A stretch of 64,000 bases of DNA. Source: Apostichopus japonicus (Eukaryota > Echinodermata > Holothuroidea > Aspidochirotida > Stichopodidae). A program made the translations under genes and the position numbers. Position 1 is the stretch's first letter, and each line of letters begins with the position of its first letter. The notes under the pieces are model-generated. The model had not been told where the DNA came from. It saw nothing but the letters and a program-made list of their open reading frames with translations, and did not search any database. Where the stretch lies: contig NC_092574.1 in the NCBI RefSeq assembly GCF_037975245.1, positions 11,185,213 to 11,249,212 on the forward strand, given 5' to 3'. Below are positions 12,101-20,614 of this stretch, piece after piece.

Positions 12101-13944
12101 ATTATTCTTAATGTAGCGGTTGAATAAACAGTAAAATGGAAAATTTCTAACTTGACAGAGTGTTTGTCTATTCCTAACCGAGGCCATAGGTACGGATCCT
12201 AATGTTATTAACCTGTATACTTTCTTGACATGATATTCTCTAATCTCTGCATGTATTACTAGCTCATACGTAACTGGCTAGAAGGAATTTAAACTAAGTC
12301 GTCGATGTTCATTGTGTTCACCAGATAATGGTGACTGTATGTATGGGCCTGCAAGGCCTAAGTGAAGGTTACTTTGGTGCTTAAGTATTTCCATGAGGAT
12401 TCCATGAGGCTTAAGTATTTCCATGTTACTTGCCGCTCCTGAGTTACTAATATCTGAAAATTAATACATGTTACGTTAGTCCAATATCCAATTTGTCGTT
12501 AAAATATCATTCTATATATATATATATATATATTTATCTATATATATCTATATATATATATATATATCTTTATATATATATCTATATATATCTATATATA
12601 TATATCACTATATATCTATATCTATATATGTATGTGTATGTATGTATGTGTGCGTGTATGTGTGTATGTATATATATGTTTTCTTTTCTTCTTTTTTTTC
12701 GTTCAAAAGGAGTATTGGAGTTGGCACGTGTTCCACTTTGGCTCGAGTGGGAAGTATGTCGGCTCCAATTCTATTAATTTTGGGTGATTCTTGGGAGCCG
12801 CTTCCATTCTTAGTTTGCGGATCTCTCTCGTTATTGGTGTCATCGCTTATCTTAACACTTCCAGAAACTCGTAATAAAGCCCTTGCAGCGACTCTCGAAG
12901 ATGCTGAGACATTCATTGCAAGGTTAGTCTCTCTACTTGTCACTTAGAAAAGTCGCTCACATGAAGAATTATTCACTCTTGCATGCCCGGTGTATAGAAG
13001 GTGTTATTTGGCAGCGTGGTACATTCCTATGGTACATTCCTATATGACTATAACAACTTGGAATATTGGCAAAGAGCAAAGACATTTAGGGTTTTAAATG
13101 AATTCGAACCAGAGACCTCGATCCGGATCGCAAAGCCAGCGCTCTACCAACTGAGCCATCATCCAGCTCTATACTCGAGCCTGAGGAGTCCATGTTTATA
13201 TTTCTTTGCTATTTTCCATTGTTTCACAGTCAGTTTTCCGCTGTTCATATAATGTGGAAAATTATAAACATTTAGAATTGTGTTTCTCCTCAGATTTTGT
13301 TTTTATCGGATAAAGCGATCCTATTATGTAGTAACAAATTGCACCTGAAAACAAGAAGTACCAGCCGAATGTCCATTAACAGTTGATTTTTTTCTTAAAA
13401 ATAAAAAGTAAAACACCAAAAATCATTTGAGTACTACCCATTGTAATAATTCCATATCATGAGGTCAAATAAAACTGATTTTTTAATTTTTTTATTTCTG
13501 GGATTATGTAGTACAACACCCCACTAAAACGGTTTATCTCCTTAAATTACATGAAGCAAGGTCGATAAGCTTCACACGACCTCTGAGGAGTTATTCAAAT
13601 AACAGAGAAAACCCGGTCACTCCATTATCGAATCGGCAAAGTTCAATACCAGATCTAATGATGGTGCCTTTTCATAATTTAACAACTGGCATGCAGGGCA
13701 GGTAATCCATAAAAGTGTTGCAGGAAAAAACGTATATATAAAGTAAAGCAAAACAAGTTTAAATTAGGCCTTGTAATAAAAGAGTCATTAATAAAATGTA
13801 TCTAATATTATGTTGCCTAACGAAACTAATTGAGTTTCAACATTATCCGTATACAAAACCCTTTATGTTTTTACTTCCAGAAAGGGAAAGCCGAAAGAAA
13901 ACGATGGACAGAAAGATAGGAACTTTGACGACACTGTAGCGTGA
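89..13944 (+). CDS. SLC22-family organic ion transporter (MFS), 3' nine exons; 5' end outside window
   Basis: Nine exons splice in frame with GT-AG borders: 89-192, 4178-4332, 7561-7729, 8845-8965, 9533-9633, 10098-10309, 11785-11893, 12710-12922 and 13881-13944 (TGA). They give 415 residues. Family hallmarks appear in order: FDLVCD, the MFS loop [31 protein letters not shown], a cytosolic linker ending in [30 protein letters not shown], and C-terminal [15 protein letters not shown], with hydrophobic helices between them. SLC22 proteins are 12-helix plasma-membrane carriers for organic cations, zwitterions or anions. They are usually about 550 residues, so roughly 130 N-terminal residues (first helix, large extracellular loop) should lie upstream. 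The sequence does not tell cation (OCT), carnitine (OCTN) and anion (OAT) subtypes apart. The family call is very secure; the substrate is unknown. Confidence 0.95.
2303..2575. repeat. Degenerate tandem repeat, about 110-bp unit, 2.5 copies
   Basis: The unit carries CAAGYMAAACGA, then ATGCCARCAT and GTCAACTGATTTRAGTGAACC. It recurs at 2303, 2411 and 2524, so the spacing is 108 to 113 bp. It is intronic. Confidence 0.6.
2631..2860 (+). mobile_element. hAT-like miniature element, family 2, right-truncated copy
   Basis: Starts CAGTGGCGTAGGAAGGTAC and follows the same order as the intact copy at 46992-47374: GACTGATGGCC, then ATGCAATTTGGTG, then TTTTCTCATTTGGAAATGAAAA (mostly conserved), then a G tract. 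It lacks the right terminal repeat. Confidence 0.7.
4178..4332 (+). CDS. SLC22-like gene, exon 2 in window
   Basis: Starts after TCTTTCAG and continues the MFS motif as IGRYYTFFL. It then encodes two hydrophobic helices ([33 protein letters not shown]). It ends at donor GTTAGT in phase 1. Confidence 0.92.
5171..6507. mobile_element. hAT-like non-autonomous element (1337 bp) with exact 16-bp inverted ends and flanking GTACAAC
   Basis: The left end CAGGGGCGTATCCAGG and the right end CCTGGATACGCCCCTG are exact reverse complements. GTACAAC (5164-5170) is repeated directly after the right end (6508-6514), as an insertion duplication would be. hAT elements have CAGGG-type ends and 8-bp duplications; here seven bases match. 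The interior has poly-G and poly-T tracts, a 100-bp core shared with other copies (reverse of TTGTACGCTTCGCGCCAAC), and no recognisable transposase. It lies in the SLC22 intron 4333-7560. Confidence 0.85.
7173..7371. mobile_element. Small inverted-repeat element (candidate MITE, about 200 bp)
   Basis: CTGTTGGGACAATTT at 7173-7187 is nearly the reverse complement of AAATTGTCCCAACTG at 7357-7371 (one mismatch). Inside, GTATTGTCAGTAC (7243-7255) is inverted exactly at 7305-7317. No coding content. It lies about 190 bp before an SLC22 exon. Confidence 0.55.
7561..7729 (+). CDS. SLC22-like gene, exon 3 in window
   Basis: Begins with TELVGPSKR, the conserved SLC22 signature after helix 4. It then gives helices 5 and 6 with [12 protein letters not shown] between them. 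The donor is GTGAGT, phase 2. Confidence 0.93.
8030..8540. repeat. Degenerate 24-bp tandem array (ATATTAAGTATATACAAAGT-like)
   Basis: Successive blocks of TATCTATATTAAG plus TATACAAA recur at about 24 to 30 bp with many point changes. Because 24 is a multiple of three, a short open frame with periodic ILS and YK residues arises by chance. It is intronic. Confidence 0.7.
8845..8965 (+). CDS. SLC22-like gene, exon 4 in window (PESPRWL)
   Basis: Encodes [14 protein letters not shown], the family signature at the start of the large cytosolic loop, then a charged helix ([19 protein letters not shown]). The acceptor is TATCTAG and the donor GTAATA, phase 0. Confidence 0.94.
9533..9633 (+). CDS. 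SLC22-like gene, exon 5 in window
   Basis: Acidic linker [11 protein letters not shown], then [11 protein letters not shown] and the start of helix 7 ([10 protein letters not shown]). The donor is GTAAGA, phase 2. A palindromic hairpin lies in the following intron. Confidence 0.9.
9794..9893. repeat. Palindromic hairpin, 37-bp arms, 26-nt loop (candidate miRNA-like precursor or tiny MITE)
   Basis: The left arm 9794-9830 begins TGGAAATTCACTGCGAATTT. It pairs with 9857-9893 at 35 of 37 positions, around a loop containing CTTATCCC and an A tract. It lies in the SLC22 intron 9634-10097. The 100-nt length and few mismatches would suit a pre-miRNA, but a palindromic transposon remnant fits equally well. 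Confidence 0.6.
10098..10309 (+). CDS. SLC22-like gene, exon 6 in window
   Basis: Helices 7 to 9: [18 protein letters not shown], a loop with [19 protein letters not shown], the second-half MFS loop SPLGRRYS, then a hydrophobic helix. Acceptor TTGTAG, donor GTGAGT, phase 1. Confidence 0.93.
11059..11188. mobile_element. hAT-like miniature element, CAGGGGGTA family, 130 bp, with 8-bp target duplication
   Basis: Begins CAGGGGGTATAGCAAGCTTCC and ends GGCTCCTACCCCCGTC. GTAGGAGG flanks it on both sides (11051-11058 and 11189-11196). Its interior (AGCTTCCAAAAAGTGGG, then TTTCTCATTC and ACAACCACCACT) matches the larger copy at 57725-57998. Confidence 0.7.
11785..11893 (+). CDS. SLC22-like gene, exon 7 in window
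   Basis: Encodes helix 10 ([21 protein letters not shown]) and [11 protein letters not shown], the conserved motif joining helices 10 and 11. Acceptor TTTCAG, donor GTTAGA, phase 2. Confidence 0.93.
12512..12682. repeat. (TA)n/(TATC)n then (TATG)n microsatellite
   Basis: A run of TA dinucleotides broken by TATC, followed by TATGTG repeats. It ends about 30 bp before the acceptor of SLC22 exon 12710-12922. Confidence 0.9.
12710..12922 (+). CDS. SLC22-like gene, exon 8 in window
   Basis: Encodes [16 protein letters not shown], helices 11 and 12, and the C-terminal signature [17 protein letters not shown]. The acceptor CAAAAG lies about 30 bp after the end of a (TA)n/(TG)n microsatellite. The donor is GTTAGT. 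Confidence 0.93.
13096..13168 (-). repeat. tRNA-derived SINE-like fragment with A and B boxes
   Basis: Read on the minus strand it contains TGGCTCAGTTGG (a match to the pol III A box) and, about 40 bases on, GGTTCGAATTC (a B box with one change). A clover-leaf is only partly possible: the D arm GCTC/GAGC and most of the anticodon arm pair, but the T arm does not. This suggests a tRNA-derived SINE or pseudogene rather than a working tRNA. Confidence 0.55.
13881..13944 (+). CDS. SLC22-like gene, terminal exon with TGA stop
   Basis: Follows ACTTCCAG. It encodes a short hydrophilic cytosolic tail ([20 protein letters not shown]) and stops at TGA 13942-13944. Tails of this kind vary in the family. 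The final residues (DTVA) only loosely resemble a PDZ-binding end. Confidence 0.85.
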
Positions 13945-14130
13945 CGAAACTACATATGGAAATCTAGATTAGACATCACAGGCATGAAATTGGTGGCAGC
14001 ATTCATTTCACAGGGAACGTGTATATACTTTATAATAACTTGGATTGTAGAACACACATTTAGATTTAAATGACGGTAATTTTATTAGAAAGAAATTAAA
14101 TCTCACATATCATAAACATTGATCTGCTCA

Positions 14131-14398
14131 CAGGCGCGTAGCGAGGAATTTGCCAAGGGAGGGGCGTAGCCTGTATATATAGGCAAACTATCTGAGCGTA
14201 GCGCCAGCATGAGTTGGCGCGAAGCGTACAAGAAAATTTTGGCCGAAAATGCCTCCAAATAAATGGCACTTCCCAGGCTTTGTAAGTTGTATCTAAGCAT
14301 TTTCTATTTTGAAATTACTAGCGATATTATAAAAAAAATATGCTTAAGGAGGGGGCGGTCGCCCCCTTCGCCCCCCCTCCCCCTTGGCTACGCGTCTG
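14131..14398. mobile_element. hAT-like miniature element, family 1, 268 bp, near-exact 8-bp target duplication
   Basis: Starts CAGGCGCGTAGCGAGG and ends CTTGGCTACGCGTCTG, imperfect inverted ends. The flanks are TCTGCTCA (14123-14130) and TCTACTCA (14399-14406), seven of eight identical. The core ATGAGTTGGCGCGAAGCGTA is shared with 5171-6507, 48020-48232 and 48990-49138. Confidence 0.8.
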
Positions 14399-17241
14399 TC
14401 TACTCATGCATGGCAAAACGAAATTTTACGACATAAAAACTCAAAATAGAAGTGTAGGCCTATACCGTAATCATTTTAATCTCAAAGCATCGTGACTGTG
14501 ACCAGGAAAATGTCACAAAAACCTCGAGTTTCTGCTGAGTGGGTTATTCGACATCATTCTGTCTGGTTTTGGGGTATTCTGCACGTTTTAACCGGAAGTG
14601 AGCGGTATTTTTTTGGTTATCAAAATTAAACTAAAATTTTATGTTACATTCTTACAACAAAAATGATATTGTAGCCAGGAAAAATAAAAATCATGGGTTT
14701 TTAAAATCTTCTACAAACCTTGTAGAGGACATCAATGTTTTGAGCGAGTACAAAATCTTGAGTACTAATTGTACAATGTGTTGTCGCACCGTCGGGTACG
14801 AGTCGTACATGTTATATATACTTCATTTTCCGTTTTGCTCTGAGTGCGAGTATATAAAAACCATGAGAAGGATTCAAGTATATGGAAGATTGACTCAAGT
14901 CATACTTTTCATACTAAAATTACATTTTGTTATCATTTCGCTCTGAGTTGGTTATGTGATGTAAAAGACGTATTTCGGCAGTACGTTGTCGGAATACTGG
15001 AAAAGTAGTTTTACTTTAATCTACCGTTAATATAGTAACTCGATGCTTAATATTTCTTTCAGTCTTCGATCTTCTTGTATATGCAGTAAATTTTTGACTT
15101 TTTGTTTCTGATTAAAATACATGCACGGTCGGTAAACCTGTATTACTGTAGGTGAAATATGTATAGGGCCTAAACATGTACGTTATCTAGTTTTACCAAA
15201 ACTATAAGCTAAATACAGTCTTTAAATTTGAAGCGACCACGATACATCGGATATTTGTCGGTAATGCTTATAAGCGAACACACCAGCAACTTAAACTTTC
15301 ATTTGTGTTTATTCACCCTGACGTCCTACTTCCACACGCTCGTCTTGAACATCATTGTTTGTGTCAACGATCGAATCGAAAATATCCACTTCATATGAAA
15401 AGGTTGTGAGATGTTTTATCGGCTGCATACAGACTGCAATTTAGTTTTTATTGTCATGGTCATAATGACGATTAAACGGAACTACTCCATGTGTTATGTC
15501 GGAGGCACCCCTGTCGTAACAAGATTTTTGATGTAATCGGTTTAACAATACAAAGAAGACAATATATCAAAGAAAAATTAACTGTTGGTTTCTTTCTATT
15601 GTTTTTATTTTTATTTTTTCATTTTTTTTAATTCCGAAACTGCACTTTATAGGCTTATGAAAACCCCCAAAGGAACTTGCATGACGTCATCAACATGTCA
15701 CATTGACAGCATGAGCAGTGACTATAAAATTCCAAAGAGTGGGGTGTAATGGAGGGCGACCGGGGGGGGGGGAGGGGCGGGACAGACATTTTGGAAGTTC
15801 AAAAGGGCAAGACTATACTTTAACTTTTTGCATGAAATTCAAAATTGTGACAAAGTTGAAGGTCATATACTATGGGTCGTAAATTTACCACCAATATGTA
15901 TGTTGATCGATTTCGAGACCGACTCGGGCAGTTTGTGATCAACTACAGTGACTAAATGAGCAGGGTTTGAAAAATGAACCAACAAAAGCAGCTTTATGTA
16001 CACTGTGATTGGCCGGGGTGCAGGACCCCAGAAGCTGCCTGCATGAGGGGCGGGGAACAGGGGAGACACCTCCGGAAGCTCAATAGTTTTCAGATATCCC
16101 TTGTTCTCTCGTATCGAGTTTAATTCATTATACACATGTGAGGGAGAGGGAGGGAAATTTTATTTCTATGGACTTTATTCCGAAGCCCCGGTGGGGGTGC
16201 AGAGGGCCCAACCCCCAGAAGTTGTAAGTTTTCGAGATATTTCTCGATGTCTCGTGAGACTTTAAAGCAGAAAACACATGTCAGAAAGAAGAATTCGAAC
16301 AAATTTTTTCAGTTTTGATATACCGCAGCCGACTGGGTGAGGGATGGGCAACTCGGGGAAGCACATGATTTGTGGGAATGAACCCCCTCCCCCGAGTAAC
16401 TCGCCCTTGGCGCCACTTGGCAGGATGGCAGCCCTTTGCCATCACGGGTGAATGACCTTGCCAAAATGACACTAATGTGACATCATATACCCCACTCAGC
16501 TCGATTTCCGAGTGTGTTCGTTATCGCCAAATTCGCAACTTTTAAATGTATGATGTACGATCATAACTTCGTAAAATTAGAGTTACAGCACAGACGAAGT
16601 AGATGGCACGATTGAGAAATATAATATAAATACAGAGCCGTGCCTGTTTTACGTTTGGGATTAGGCCTAGCCACGCTTAGCTAGCTACATATGCATAATG
16701 CATTGCGGTCAGATCTAGTGCGAACGTTCATACGGACAACAAACTATCAGTATCACATAGTTGTGTGTCCTATTTCTACGACGTAATTGGTTACTGGAGA
16801 GACTTAGAAAGTAACGTGTTTCATTCAGTTTCTTCGTGTTATTTATGGGCTGTATAGACATTCTTTTGTTTAACGATTTAGACTTGAAGCCTAAGTGTTA
16901 ACAACTTTGGATAGCGCAGACGTAGTCTACGCAACGCACTGTTAATGTTATAGCCTAGGCTAGGCCTGACTACTTTGCATTTTAGGCTAGACCTAGCCTA
17001 GGCCTAGGATCTAGGCTAACGTTAAACCCTGTTAACGTCGAGGTCAAGTTTTTGAAGTGCATCACTATTACTAGGCTTTAAACCCTTATGTATACTGCAT
17101 AGACCTAAACTACGTGGACCTAACCCAGTCTTTGTCTGTGCTAAGTTTATTGCTTTATGAAACTGCCTTAACGCTTGATCTAGACCTAGGCTAGTTCACA
17201 TCTTTGATAAGACTGTAATACTAATACAGAAATTACAACTT

Positions 17242-17395
17242 ACAAGTAGGCCTAGGCTAGATGCTTAAGTTAGACTACGAAGTGCGATGCTACGTTTGTA
17301 GGCTATAGCCTGGTTCAACAGCAAAAGGCTATAGCCTACAAACGTGGCATCGCACTTCGTAGTCTAACTTAAGCATCTAGCCTAGGCCTACTTGT
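17242..17395. repeat. Near-perfect long inverted repeat: 70-bp arms, 14-nt loop
   Basis: The arm 17242-17311 (starting ACAAGTAGGCCTAGGCTAG) is the reverse complement of 17326-17395 with one G-T wobble. The loop is GGTTCAACAGCAAA. It stands about 480 bp upstream of the ATG of the coiled-coil gene, so it may lie in that gene's promoter or 5' UTR. The near-identity of the arms points to a recent inverted duplication or active homogenisation. Confidence 0.9.
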
Positions 17396-17878
17396 ATCGT
17401 AAAGCAATTCTACATGGTTGAAGGGGGGGGGGGGCATAAATATAGGACTAGCCTAGTATAGTCGAAGTACCTCGAGCAAGGTTAACAATTTTGTTTTGTT
17501 AGATCATCTGTTCATTGTTTGTGTTCAGTGTACAGAACAAAAGGAGTATCTCCAAATGATGCATTCTAATCCTACTCTAGACCTGCCAGGGACAAGACCT
17601 TTCTTTTGTAAAAGAAAAGGCTAGTGCACCATAGTCTATAGTACGTGCCATAGATAAGGTACCAAAACGATTCCATTGTTAGCAAAGATACTACGTAAGA
17701 ATTGCGTTAACTACCAAAGTATAGATGTGCACAAAATCTAGATCTATCGCCTAATAGATGCAAAAATTAGACCCGAGTGTAAGTTGTATATGTAAGCCCA
17801 ATGCAACAGGACTGGAAGAAATAATCACTGAAAATATTTTACCTTTTTCTTGAAGTCTGCGATAGTGAGAATTCAACT

Positions 17879-17998
17879 ATGGCCTGTCCGACAGAAAGTA
17901 AAGAATCTAGTGAGTTTGGAGGACCAGTTCACCCCAACATAGATGATGATCTAAAGTACATGGTCATTCAGCTTTGTGAGGAAGTCAATTTCTTACGG
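17879..17998 (+). CDS. Coiled-coil gene, exon 1 (start codon)
   Basis: The ATG at 17879 gives MACPTESKESSEF, then DDDLKYMVIQLCEEVNFLR, the first heptads. It is the first ATG in the frame after TTCAACT. An upstream TTTTTCTTGAAG could be the acceptor for a 5' UTR intron. Donor GTAAGA, phase 0. Confidence 0.85.
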
Positions 17999-19066
17999 GT
18001 AAGAAGAACTGGTTACTACTAAACAACTACAAGGAAACATTCTCGCTTAATATGGCCAGATAAAACTTTATCTGCATATCTGGATTGACTCTATATCCAG
18101 TTACATCTGGCTTTATATTGCCAGATAAAACTTTATATGCCTATCTGGATTGACTCTATATCCAGTTATATCTGGCTTTATATGGCCATATCAAACTTTA
18201 TATGCCTATCTGGATTGACTCTATATCCAGTTATATCTGGCTTTATATTGCCAGATAAAACTTTATATGCCTATCTGGATTGACTCTATATCCAGTTATA
18301 TCTGGCTTTATATGGCCATATCAAACTTGTTATGGATATCTGGCTTACATTTATATCAAGATCTATCTGGCTTTATATGGCCATATCAAACTTGATATGC
18401 ATATCTGGCTTACAATTATATCAAGATATATCTGGCTTTAAAGCCATATCAAACTTGATATGCATATCTGGCTTACAATTATATCAAGATATATCTGGCT
18501 TTAAAGCCATATCAAACTTGATATGCATATCTGGCTTACAATTATTACAACTGATAATATTGGAAATGTTTGTCTTTTTTATATTTTCGGATTCTTAGCT
18601 TGATTATTTTTTCCCCGTTCACCATAGATGACAAAGAAGGAATCAGAGGAAAGGATGAGACATCTTGTGATAGAGCAACATAAACACGAGAGAGAGCTGG
18701 TCAGTTCACAATCCTCTCAAGTAACTGATAAATAAATCTCCGTATATTTGTGTGGTGAAGTAACATTAGTTCATGTTTAAGTTTTTATTTTAAATGTACT
18801 ACGTAATAGCTATTTGGTTTTCTTAATTTTCCTCTACTAGGATGATTGGATACCTTTGAAGATATCTTATAGGTTATTGCACTTGTGTTTCTTTTACAGG
18901 AGGATGAAATTCTGAAGAACAGCATTCTAAGAGACAAACATGAACAGAAGTTACTAGACCTAGATCGGTCTTACCAAGATGACATTAAGCGTCTCAATCG
19001 AGAAAAGGTTTGTTACCAGAGAAATACCAACCCCTTACCTTCAACGACTGCTGATTATAGTATATG

Positions 19067-19111
<45 letters not shown>

Positions 19112-19125
19112 ATAGTATATGTATT

Positions 19126-19159
<34 letters not shown>

Positions 19160-19762
19160 GCATGGTGGGCTCATAATTGACGCACTTAAGGATTTGATCA
19201 ATGATGTCTATCAAGGAAAAATCCAAATCACTCAACTGTATGTGTTTTTCATATGGGTAGTTCCTCAGAAATGTTATGATCTAAAAGTATTTAAGGTTCT
19301 GTGCTTATGCACCGTACAATTCAGCAGAATTTGACCACAAAATGTCTGCTGTATCAAGTTCTTACATACCCCTAAATTGACACATTTGTCGATAAGCTAA
19401 CTGTAGTGTAGGCCTTAGTAAACATCCATTGACTTTAGATGCTGTTTGCTATGCTCTGAGCCTCTAAGCTCAGACATGTCAGGCCCCAGAGAGTAGTGTT
19501 TTCATATTGAGATAATGTTGGTCATTTTTAGGGTGTAAGATTTCCAAATGCCCAAAAAACATGCAAAAATGGGGGAGGGTGTTAAAAGCTTAAAAAATAC
19601 CACAATTTGGTCAGCAAATAGCTGAAATGAAATCAAACTCATGAAATATGTATTTCTGCTTGACTTCAAAGAGTTTAGGTGGCCTGCTGTATCTTTGCTA
19701 GTAATAATTGAAGGTGCGTCAATTACGGGGGTGCGTCAATTATGATGCCTTTACTATATATA

Positions 19763-19849
<87 letters not shown>

Positions 19850-20554
19850 CATTAACATAAAGTATGTTCAAAGTATCTCTTTCGAGATCCGGCTTTAGGA
19901 ATCACAAATGATTTTCGAGTTGGTTAGCATCATGTTTGATCTCTAGAGTAAGGCAAAATATGTCACCAAAAACAGAACTAGTATTGTTCGATACAGGTGA
20001 CAAACGCCTACAGTGGAATTACGATCTACCTTACCGGTTTCGAACCTCTGGACATACAATCAGCGTCCATAGCCTAGTGGTTAGGGTGTCCGCGTACAGA
20101 GCGGGAGGCCCGTGGTTCGAATCCCGGTGGAGGCTGAAAGTTTTTTCACTGTTCTTGATTTTCCAACTCATTACGATTTTCATTTATATATATTCATTTG
20201 CCTTTGTCGTTTACCTCCTTTGCATTAACATAAAGTATGTTCAAAGTATCTCTTTCGAGATCCGGCTTTAGGAATCACAAATGATTTTCGAGTTGGTTAG
20301 CATCATGTTTGATCTCTAGAGTAAGGCAAAATATGTCACCAAAAACAGAACTAGTATTGTTCGATACAGGTGACAAACGCCTACAGTGGAATTACGATCT
20401 ACCTTACCGGTTTCGAACCTCTGGACATACAATCAGCGTCCATAGCCTAGTGGTTAGGGTGTCCGCGTACAGAGCGGGAGGCCCGTGGTTCGAATCCCGG
20501 TGGAGGCTGAAAGTTTTTTCACTGTTCTTGATTTTCCAACTCATTACGATTTTC

Positions 20555-20614
<60 letters not shown>

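Larger units (their letters stand above)
13945..17878. other. Intergenic region between the SLC22-like and coiled-coil genes
   Basis: No conserved coding exon was found. It holds the presumed SLC22 3' UTR, a hAT-like element (14131-14398), G-rich and purine-rich tracts around 15740-16430, and a stretch rich in CCTAGG and GGCCTA words (16960-17400) that contains a long hairpin. A 102-codon frame at 14641-14946 matches nothing I recognise. Confidence 0.6.
19849..20553 (+). repeat. 373-bp tandem duplication carrying a tRNA-like promoter (SINE-like), two copies
   Basis: Copy 1 runs 19849-20221 and copy 2 starts at 20222 with the same GCATTAACATAAAGTATGTT. The copies look identical until the second enters a TA microsatellite after TTTTCATTTATATATA. 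Each holds a tRNA-like module and the same open frame. That frame is a by-product of the duplication, not evidence of a protein. Confidence 0.9.

Noticed and set aside
12493-12777. Frame starting with a long Tyr-Ile repeat joined to SLC22 exon sequence
   Set aside because: It is the TA microsatellite read through into the exon in the wrong frame. The real exon starts at 12710.
14641-14946. 101-residue frame after the SLC22 gene
   Set aside because: Not recognised and AT-rich, with no conserved motif or splice sites that join it to anything. Could be 3' UTR.
20071-20143. Functional tRNA gene
   Set aside because: The T stem has two mismatches and the acceptor one, and the module is part of a larger repeated unit, so a SINE head is more likely.
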